Part shown: one piece after another, positions 56,165 to 64,000 of the stretch | How the letters are laid out: every line of letters starts with the position of its first letter | How positions within the stretch are numbered: the stretch's first letter is position 1 | Source of the DNA: Bettongia penicillata ogilbyi | Lineage: Eukaryota; Chordata; Mammalia; Diprotodontia; Potoroidae | Direction of reading: 5' to 3' | Assembly (NCBI GenBank): GCA_023548195.1 | Contig: JAJHZJ010000041.1 | Span: 558,001-622,000 of the forward strand | DNA length: 64,000 nucleotides | Position numbers and translations under genes: made by a program | Notes under the pieces: generated by a model | Told to the model about the DNA's origin: nothing | The model's input: the letters and a program-made list of their open reading frames with translations, nothing else | Database searches by the model: none

Positions 56165-56425
56165 CCTCAAGGACTATTCCAAACCTCTTTTCTCCTCAAG
56201 CTCCATTTCTCTCAGTAGATGTTTTCACTTCTTGTTTGAATGAAAACATTCAAGTCATCTACTGTGAACTCACCTGTATCTGCTACCCTATAAATCAAAA
56301 CACTTCAGCATTTTTACCTGTTCACATTTCCTTTACATCTCCTCATCCCAAGGTCTAGTCAGAGACTTGAGGAAGAGAGGCTTCTTCTCCTTTCCAGGTT
56401 CAACCCTTTGGTGCCCTTGATCCAG
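56165..56425 (+). mobile_element. L2 LINE coding fragment, plus strand
   Basis: CCAAACCTCTTTTCTCCTCAA, a TGAACTCACCTG block and GGCTTCTTCTCCTTTCCAGG follow the order of the L2 region upstream of the RT palm. It is diverged. Confidence 0.5.
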
Positions 56426-58110
56426 AGGTGTGCTGATAACGTTTAACAACCAGACTCTCCCTCTTACCCTTCCACCCAAAAAAAACACATTTTAACTTTA
56501 ATATGAATCATTAAAAATCTTTCTCCATCACTTTCTTAAGTCTGGACTCAAGAAAACAATAAATCAAATCCTGATTTGTAATGCTTTCTTATTTCTGAGG
56601 TGCAAAGACTCACACTGAAAATTTAACAAATGGTTCAAACTGGCTACAACATGCTTTGCCTTAAGCCTATCTCTTCTCCAGGAGATTGCTTCATCAATCA
56701 TTTTCTCTATTTTGTTGTAAAATAGGTCATTGTTTGTGCTGTCTCTTGTATTAGATTACTGTCTACCCACATTTTCTTGCCTCATGCCATTTCCAGCTCC
56801 TATAATTTGGAAAGAACAAAAAACTATTCAACAGATTGCTATTTTTGCGTAACAAAGCAGAACATATCATGGATTACCTCTAATTCTAAATATTCTGTAA
56901 AATATCCAAATATAACATCATCTTTAAGACCTGTTTTAGGCAGTGAATTACCTGTACCAAAATCACCAAAAACTTGGAATTTGAGTGAACATGATTTTGT
57001 CAGAATGTAATAATGAGGTCCAGCCTGACAAGGCAAGAATCCAGGAGATTTCAATTGAAAATTTAAAGTAAACTTTGTCTTTGGGTTCTTAGTTAATGAC
57101 TCCCACAGACCTAAAAGGCCTTATTCATAGTTATATTTTATCCCAAGAATCAAGTTGAGCTTTAAGCTTCTGCACTAAAGGATGGAATCTTCCACAAGAG
57201 GGCACCAAAATATGTTCAAAAACTGAAACTTCCCTTGAGAGACATTGAAGATGAAGAGCATTACTGGCACAAATAGGTTCTGAATTATGGACTTTCCCAG
57301 GCAATAATTAGGATTTAGGATTATGACTTGAGAATACCAGACACTGCTATTTTATTTATGATTGGTGTAGGAGAGTGGGGGAGGAATATTTAAAATAAAA
57401 CACTGGTTTCAAAGGAAAGAAGTAATTTCAGGAAAGAAAATATGTTGAACTGCTTAGTCCTAGAAAAATCCTGTCACTGCTACTGCACAGTAAATTTGGC
57501 TTAATTAAAATTCTTATTGAAGTAAAGGGTCAAAATAGTGCAGGTTTCTTTTATCTGATAAATAAATTTCCAATAATCAAGAAAGCTAAAATCAAAGAAA
57601 AATATTTATGGGTCCTTGAAAAAAGGAAGTGATAAAAAAAAATTTGAGGAATAGTCAATTAAGTTGAAAAGATTTTGTGAAAATCATTTTTTGACATTAT
57701 CAAAAATATTGGGGGGAGGGGAAAGTCAGAAAACTACCAAGAAACTTGCAGTGGTCTTTTAATGTCACTCAAAATTCATTTCTTGGATTCATATTTTTAC
57801 TTCTTCCCAGAGTACCTAGTTACTATAAGTGATGATCATAGGGAATGATTTTATTTTAAAAAATCGCCCTAAGAAAAAAGCATACCAAACTAAATAAAGT
57901 CAAAGCATGTGGGAAAATTGTTGTACGCTGAGAAATAATGCTTCATATGCAAAATATATCAGAAAATCATCAATATCTACATTTTGGGTCAATTAGTAAA
58001 AATAAATCTGTCAATAGGTGATAAAATTTGAAGCCATATTTGAAATTAGCACAAAAACTACAAGGTTCACCAATTCTATGAGTGTGGTAGAAAAAAACAG
58101 ATTGTCATCA
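56426..58110. other. Unassigned sequence
   Basis: 1.7 kb with no recognised feature. Opposite-strand open frames of 71-77 codons near 56,777-57,054 overlap and show no domain. Confidence 0.4.
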
Positions 58111-58111
58111 A

Positions 58112-58622
58112 GTGTTCCCCTACTCAAAAATCTTCAATGGCTCCCTATTGCCTCTAGGAAAAAAATGCAATATCCTCAGTGTGGCATTTAAAGTCCTCTA
58201 CAATCTGGTTTCCTACCTTTCCAGCCTAATTTCATACTACACCCCATCATTAAATTTATGGGCCCAGGCAAGTGGTTTGAGGAATTAACTGTTCCCCAAA
58301 TTCTAGCTTGCATCTCCTGCCTCTGTAGGTTCAAACAAACTGCTTCCCATACCTAGAATGCACTGTCTTCCACTCAGAATCCTAATCTTTCTCTAAGGCT
58401 CATCCCAGGAGCCAACTTTCCCATGAAACTTCCCCTAACCCCCACAGTTATTAGTGCCCCTTTCCTCTTTGTATAATACTTCTTTTTCTACATATAGTTG
58501 TATCCTCCCAGTGAACTGTAAACTCCATTAGGGGTTCATTTTTGTTTTGTACTGTTATGTCTCTAGTACTTAATATAACATTTGTGACATAGGATGGTTA
58601 GTAAATACATGTTGTTGTTAAG
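58112..58622 (+). mobile_element. L2 LINE 3' end, plus strand
   Basis: CTCAAAAATCTTCAATGGCTC, GCATTTAAAGTCCTCTACAAT, CCATACCTAGAATGCACTGTC and AACTGTAAACTCCATTAGGGG; a long, well-ordered copy. Confidence 0.92.
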
Positions 58623-58689
58623 GAAGTGAAAAACATGAAAGGATAGAAAATTATGGTCAAAGAGAGGATTTTGAAATCTATGTATCAGT

Positions 58690-58762
58690 CTCTTCATTTG
58701 AGATTGTTGGAGCTACATGTAATCTGAGGTCTCTTCCAAGTCCAGCATTCTATGATCTTCTA
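58690..58762 (+). mobile_element. MIR 3' fragment, plus strand
   Basis: AATCTGAGGTCTCTTCCAAG, then AGCATTCTATGATCTTC. Confidence 0.6.
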
Positions 58763-58969
58763 AATAAGTTTTAAGAGACTCCTAATAAGGTGGATGAGTA
58801 AATGAGCACTTCCCAAACTGGCTTCCTTTCAGCACCTCAAAAAAAAACAACAAATAATACCATGTAAAGCAGATCAGCAATAATTTTTGAGAGGAAAAGA
58901 AAAATAATTATAACAGGGAAGACTTAAAAGGGAGAAAGTAACAGGGAGAATAAAAGAATGAATAAGTAA

Positions 58970-59345
58970 AATTTAAAAGTCCCTATTGCAAAGAGATTTA
59001 GACTATTCTTTACTACCGGAAGGAACTGGAGATGTTTAATCTAGAGAAAGATAAGGCTTGGGGAGAGTATGATAAATATCCTCAAGAATTTGAAGGATTG
59101 TCATATCTAAGTAGAATCGGTTAGACTTGCTTTGCAAAGTCCCAGAGTACTGAACCAGAAGCAATTAATGAAAATTTCAAAGAGGCAAATAAGGGATTGA
59201 TGTAAGCAAATGTTTCCTAATAACTAACGCTGTATAAAAGTTAAAAGGGCTGCCTCAGGAATTAGTGAGATCCCTCTCATTAGAATAGCTTGGATTAGAT
59301 AGGCTCTGAGGTCCCTTCCAATTAAGTAACTCTGTGATTAAATAT
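58970..59345 (+). mobile_element. L3/CR1 LINE 3' end, plus strand
   Basis: The order is GGAACTGGAGATGTTTAATC, GAATTTGAAGGATTGTCATA, AAAGGGCTGCCTCAGGAATT, TAGGCTCTGAGGTCCCTTCC and ACTCTGTGATTAAA. The last is the hallmark CR1-clade terminus. Confidence 0.8.
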
Positions 59346-59928
59346 ATGAGGAAAAAATAAATTTTTTGAAGCAAAATCTTCAAAAGAAAAGAACATTACG
59401 GCAACCAGAGACACGGAATATAGAATGGAATGAAGTTTAATAAAATAACTAAATGAAGATCTCTTTAAAAATATAGTAAGAAAGATTGGGCGGAAAGGGG
59501 GAAGTGACAGAGTACAAACTGGTCTTTCATGATCCTAAGACGCCATATCTTTCACTCAGCATAGGTCCAAGACACCTTTGTGATTTGTATTTATACCATT
59601 TTCTAATTTTTCAATGGTCATCGAATTCACTGATTCATGATTTCCTAGTTTCCTGAGCTAATTTGGATTCAAGTACTGCTGACCTAGATTCCTAATTAGC
59701 CTGATTTTATCAATGTAACTATTACTTTCACCAGCAAGATTCTTACCTTATGCTCTTTGTACTGTTAAAGAAAGCTTTTAAGTTGTATTGCTGAAAAAAG
59801 TCATCTCGTGGGGAATCTTCTGGCAATGAACCTCTTCAAACTTAACTAAACAAGTTCTTTGCTAAGAAACTCTTAGCCATTGATAAAGGGTCTTGCTGAT
59901 TAGTTAATTATCAATTTTCATATCCATC
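59346..59928. other. Unassigned sequence
   Basis: No recognised feature. Confidence 0.4.
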
Positions 59929-59994
59929 ATTCAGTCAGTAAAAATTTATTAAGCACTTACCTAGTATGTGTGTAGGACTGCATTAAAAGCCATG

Positions 59995-60095
59995 ACCAGT
60001 CCTCCCTCACTTAAATCAAAGTCAATTGCAAGTCATGTCATTATCTCCCTGATGTCATGGTCCTCTTCAAGGATGATGGACAAACCCAACCAATG
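59995..60095 (+). mobile_element. RTE-tailed short element, 5'-truncated, plus strand
   Basis: AGTCCTCCCTCACTTAAATC, AAAGTCAATTGCAAGTCATG, TCTCCCTGATGTCATGGTCC and GGATGATGGACAAACCC. Confidence 0.9.
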
Positions 60096-60159
60096 AGCAG
60101 TTTGAGATGCTTTAATGGGGCCCCAGTTGACCAGTTCCATTTGGGTAGCTCAACTTGTC

Positions 60160-60225
60160 CTCTCGCTTCCCTTCCCCTCCCTTCTCCTTTCCTCTCCTCT
60201 TCTCTTCTCTCCTCTCCTTACCTGA
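60160..60225. repeat. Polypyrimidine CCTCT-rich run
   Basis: CCCTTCCCCTCCCTTCTCCT, then TCTCCTCTTCTC repeats. Confidence 0.9.
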
Positions 60226-60790
60226 GGGTGTTCTATCCAAAGGAAAGCTGTCTAGTAAACATGGGGTTTACTGGCTAAATTTCTTTCTCAAAGAGCAAAT
60301 CTTAAACCCAACTCACTCTGGTTATCATAGATTAGACAACAGTAGCCTGGCCAAGCACCACTTAATGGTTATTTTGTGGGCCCTCCTGGGTCATTGTGAA
60401 TGTCAATAGTAACTGTTTCTCTTTTGGTCAGCAACCCTGAAGGTCTCGTCCCAGTTTGATTTTGTTTTATAGTTTTTGTTTTTTTACTAAGGGGTCCATC
60501 CCTTGACATACTTCTTAAAGAGGTCTGTTCACCGAATGGACTTTACCTCACTCAAAGTGAGAACCTGAAAAGGTCTTAGCCTAAAAGGGCCAGGGTCTCC
60601 CATTACATCCTGGTCCACCTCCAGTCATCCTGATGAATATCTGGGCACTGGTCCCAGATGACTCTAGAAGAGGAAGTGAGGCTGGTGCCCCTGCACAATC
60701 CTCCCTCACTCAAATCGAAGTCAACTGGAAGTCATGTCATCATCTCCCTGATGTCATGGTTCCCTTTGGGAACAAAGGACAAACACATAC
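60226..60790 (+). mobile_element. RTE-tailed short element, long copy, plus strand
   Basis: The body and tail are clear from about 60,490: ACTTCTTAAAGAGGTCTG, CCAGTCATCCTGATGAATATC, CCTCCCTCACTCAAATCG and CATCTCCCTGATGTCATGG, ending GAACAAAGGACAAACAC. The head (60,380-60,490; GGGCCCTCCTGGGTCATT, CCCAGTTTGATTTTG) matches the reverse complement of 25,770-25,860. The start is uncertain. Confidence 0.82.
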
Positions 60791-60870
60791 AAGAGCTGTG
60801 ACACAAAGAAAGACAAGACAGTCTCTACCCTCAAAGTCTAATGAGGGAGACAACATGGTCTTTTTAGCAT

Positions 60871-63295
60871 GGTGAAAGTTCCCAGAACTTGTGTTTGGTT
60901 GGCATAGTCTTTGAGAACCTCCAAGACACAAGGAGGTATCAAATTATGATTTTAATGAAGGGTACTATCCATATCACTTCACAGTTGCTCAGCTGATTCC
61001 CTGTCCACTCCTTCCACCCTGAAAAACTGGGGTCAGAGGGACAAGGACAGGAAAATGAAAGACAGGTAAAGACATGGTTCCCATCACTTCAAAAATAGAC
61101 AGCAATACCCCCAAAGTACACAAAAACAAGGCCATAAATCGCAGTGATCAAGTACAAAATAAAGTGGCACAAATAACAATTGGTAGAGAAATTCAGAATG
61201 AAGGCATACATGATAAAAACAATCAAAGAAGACTTAAGGGATGAGCTGTTATTCTAACATTATCTGAAAGGTCAAGATTTAGAGAGTGGAAAATGGGAGC
61301 AATTTAAACTCTCTAGGAAAAATGAACTTTATTACAAAATGAACTTTATAACTATATGTATATGTGTACATATATTTATATATGTTTATGTGTGTATGTA
61401 TGTATGTGTGTGCATATATATATATATATGTATATGTAAAAGTTCATAACTCTTTTTACTATTGCCGACCATGCCTCTTGGTAATATTCCTTTACCACTT
61501 GATTGGTTTCCCCAGCTGTGCTCCACAAGTGGTGACCCACACCACGCAGGACTGATAAGCAGCGCTTGCACCTGACTACAGTTTTTGGAAAAGACAGAGA
61601 AGGTAAGGAATCACAGAGTCGAGGTCTGCTAGAATTGAAATGGGAGGTCCCTGTGCTGTCTAAGTTTTCCAAATTCTTTCTTTTGGTGCCATGAGTCAAG
61701 GCACAGCACAATACAAATATGCTATTCCCTTTGTCCATCCCTGAAATTCTGGGGGAAGCAGGCACATATCTCTCTTAAATATCCCATGCCCATGGCATTC
61801 AAACATACAGACAGAACAGTCAACTATTATAGTAATAGGTCCCTATACATTCTGCGAAACACCTTGAAAGACTAAAATATTACTGGCAAGACACAAAATT
61901 ACATGATGGCACTAATTGGATGCCTTCTACCAAAAGGAAAATCTGAAGTTCCCTGGATTTCTTCTAATCTGTCCCCAGAATCTTTTTCTCCATTAATTTC
62001 TATGCTACTATCATTGTCCATTATTATAATCCTACTCAATTCTGACCTTCCCCTCCAATTTCAGCATTTTATCCACATTGACAAACTGATGTATCATTTG
62101 TCTCCATTGCAGCTAATGCAGCCATCTTATCTCTGACTTTCAGATTAAGTACTTAAAATTCCGTTAGAGTTTTCTAGCTTCTGCCTTTTCAGTCCCAGGA
62201 CTCATATCCAGAGTCACAGTAATACTTGTTAAACCATGTTAACTCAGTCTAAATCACTGACTGCTGCTGATCCACGTTTCCAGTTTGTGTCAACAGTGAG
62301 CTGAAATCCGTTGTTCTTGATCACCAGGGACAAAGTAAGACCCAATTTCAGTAGAAGTTGTGAAAGATAATCAGCTAATGTGCTTGAAAATCTAAATCAA
62401 TGGTTAGATTTGCAAGGATGCCTGAAAGTGATAATGCCTCTGTCACTTTGAGAGAAAACCAATTGCAGGTGGGCAAGGAGATAAGAGATAAGAGCAAGTA
62501 CTATGTCCATAAGGAAATCAAGGAATAGAGTGATCTCTTTTTTCTCTACCCAAAATAAAAATGAAGTGACTAGTAGAATATTTAAATGACAGAAGAAGGA
62601 AAGTGACTTAATTAAGAGAGAAGCAAGTAGTCTCACATACTGGGAGAAAACATCACCTCCTACTCTATTAACCAACTCATTTCAAATCACTGTCAGAAAA
62701 TCTCAGCACTCCAAAGCTTCTATGTGTTCGTTTTTCCTAACTCTTTTGTCTCCATCAAGGGGAAGAGGCGGAGGAGACATTTTGGCAAAAGGCTTTTTTT
62801 CAAAAAAACACACTTAGGAGAAAATCAGCATATCAAAATGAATGACACTAATTCACCAGCCACCACTCATCCCATACTGTATTATTTACCCAATGTGGTA
62901 AAATTAAAGAAATTGTTCCATGTGTTTATAGGAGTTCATTTCTTTCCTAACTTTATGCATATATAGTAGAAGTAATAGGAGATCATTGTTTTGCTTTCTT
63001 CTCTACATTTGGGACCACATTAACACCAAAGCAGTTTTATGTTATAATAACTTAAAACAAATCCGCATATTTATTGAGTAATCTCTTTAGCCCTATTTTT
63101 CTGAATGAAATGAGCCCACAATCCACAGTTTTTTTTCTCAGATACCAATTTTTGCAATGGCTTGGAGTTTATGTGGAAGATGAAGGCCAATACTGATATG
63201 TTTGGTACCAATTGGCATTTAATTATGTGTTTCCTGTGGCCCATGGAAGCCCATTTCCACAAAGAGAGCTCTGGCTCTGGACTCAGGCAGACCTG
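60871..63295. other. Unassigned sequence
   Basis: 2.4 kb without recognised repeats or genes, apart from the TA/TG run at 61,340-61,438. A 129-codon minus-strand open frame (61,376-61,765) runs through that microsatellite and shows no domain. Confidence 0.4.
61340..61438. repeat. (TA)n/(TG)n microsatellite
   Basis: Alternating TATG, TGTG and TATA units, including ATGTATGTATG and a pure TA run. Confidence 0.93.
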
Positions 63296-63296
63296 G

Positions 63297-63745
63297 ATTT
63301 AGTCTACATGGTGTAACAGCGACAGCATTGGACCTGGAGTCAGGAAATACTGTATTCAGGCAAGTCATGTAATCTGTCTGCCTCAGTTTTGTCATCTATA
63401 AAATGGAGATGGGAAAGCTAGGTGGAACAGTAGACAGAATACTGAGCCTGTAGTCAGGAAGACTCATCTTTCTGAGTGTCAATCTGGCCTCAGACACTTA
63501 CTAGCTGTGTGACCCTGGGCAAGTTGCTTAACCTTGTTTGACTCAATTTCCTCATTTGTAAAATGAGCTGGGGAAGAAAATTGCAAATCATTCCAGTATC
63601 TTTGCCAAGAAAACCCCGAATGGGGAAATGACTGAAAAAACAACTGAATAACAACCAAAAATGGAGATAATAATAGCACTTATATCATAAGGTTGTTGTA
63701 AGGATAAAATGAAGTGATAAATGTAAAGTATTTTGCAAACTTTCA
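63297..63745 (+). mobile_element. MIR, plus strand, split by a nested CORE-SINE
   Basis: The left piece (63,297-63,410) ends TCATCTATAAAATGGAGAT. The right piece (63,658-63,745) begins AAAATGGAGATAATAATAGC and continues to the MIR end TTTTGCAAACTTTCAAG. The repeated AAAATGGAGAT is the target duplication of the nested element. Confidence 0.92.
63411..63657 (+). mobile_element. CORE-SINE (THER1/WSINE-type), full length, plus strand
   Basis: Head GCTAGGTGGAACAGTAGACAG, TGTAGTCAGGAAGACTCATC; core CAGACACTTACTAGCTGTGTG; then TGGGCAAGTTGCTTAACC, AATGAGCTGGGGAAGAAAA, CAGTATCTTTGCCAAGAAAA and a tail ending AACAACC. It is flanked by an 11-bp duplication (63,400-63,410 and 63,658-63,668). Confidence 0.95.
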
Positions 63746-63887
63746 AGTGATTTATCTATCTATATTTTTTGGCAGGGGGAGTGAAATGTACTCCCAAAGG
63801 ATAGGTCAGGCTTTTCTCACTGGCCTGCTGTGGCCCTCCCAGAGTTCTGGAGAAAATTTCTTTAAAGAAAGCTTAGATATGGCTTGA

Positions 63888-64000
63888 GACAGCTAAGTGG
63901 CATAGTGGATAGGATGCCAGAACTGGAATCAGGAAGACTCCTCTTTCTGAGTTCAAATCTGGCCTCAGACAGTTACTAGCTGTGGGACCCTAGGCAAGTC
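63888..64000 (+). mobile_element. CORE-SINE (THER1/WSINE-type), cut by the window end
   Basis: ACAGCTAAGTGGCATAGTGG, ACTGGAATCAGGAAGACTCC, GTTCAAATCTGGCCTCAGAC and ACTAGCTGTGGGACCC. Head and core only; the rest lies beyond the window. Confidence 0.93.

Larger units (their letters stand above)
59930..60870 (-). mobile_element. L2 LINE 3' tip, minus strand, split by RTE-tailed elements
   Basis: Left piece 59,930-59,990 (AAAATTTATTAAGCACTTACC, GTGTAGGACTGC). Right piece 60,790-60,870 (AAAGAAAGACAAGACAGTC, TACCCTCAAAGTCTAATGAGG, GGAGACAACATGG). Together they make the standard antisense L2 terminus. Confidence 0.8.

Noticed and set aside
61376..61765. 129-codon minus-strand open frame, the longest in the window
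   Set aside because: Its C-terminal end is encoded by the TA/TG microsatellite, and the rest shows no recognisable family or splice signals.
63411..63500. tRNA-like sequence (also at the other CORE-SINE heads)
   Set aside because: The box-B-like GTTCAAATC motifs are SINE heads derived from tRNA. No cloverleaf-forming tRNA gene was found.

Overview
The window reads as non-coding DNA from a mammal, most likely a marsupial. It is AT-rich, has no CpG-island-like stretch, and has no open frame longer than about 130 codons. I find no intact host gene, no tRNA or rRNA gene and no CRISPR array. The marsupial call is an inference from the repeats. They are L1 LINEs with several 3' ends, an RTE LINE with RTE-tailed short elements, and many CORE-SINEs (MIR and the THER1/WSINE type, with tRNA-like heads and tails ending near AACAACAAC), over older L2 and L3/CR1 debris. 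I cannot tell American from Australian marsupials, or intergenic from intronic DNA.

Layout. 1-9.4 kb holds two copies of an unassigned repeat, several L1 pieces, an L2 reverse-transcriptase fragment and a decayed Ty3/gypsy pol relic (7.74-8.80 kb). 9.4-18.9 kb is mostly unassigned sequence with MIR, L2 and L1 ends and one LTR-like block. 18.98-20.0 kb has an L1 3' end joined head-to-tail to a 5'-truncated RPL8 processed pseudogene. 22.55-26.76 kb has a minus-strand RTE fragment, then an L1 with ORF1 fused to late ORF2, itself split by a short RTE-tailed element. 26.8-34 kb is largely unassigned with L2, MIR and L1 fragments.

The centre is 34.2-40.2 kb. A decayed minus-strand LINE of a second RTE lineage lies beside a nearly full-length plus-strand RTE LINE (36,104-40,197) flanked by a perfect 10-bp duplication, ACTGACATGT. 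40.2-49.8 kb has a GATA/GACA microsatellite, two L1 fragments and long minus-strand L2 remains. 49.8-64 kb is a patchwork of MIR/CORE-SINE, L2, L3/CR1, L1 and RTE-tailed elements, several visibly nested.

The elements interact. The RTE 3' terminus recurs as the tail of short non-autonomous elements, as expected if RTE enzymes copied them. These elements also appear to share an internal stretch with the RTE 5' leader. L1 probably supplied the machinery for the RPL8 retrocopy. I see no defence system, operon or other new gene system. The most interesting content is the RTE/short-element relationship and the L1-RPL8 composite.
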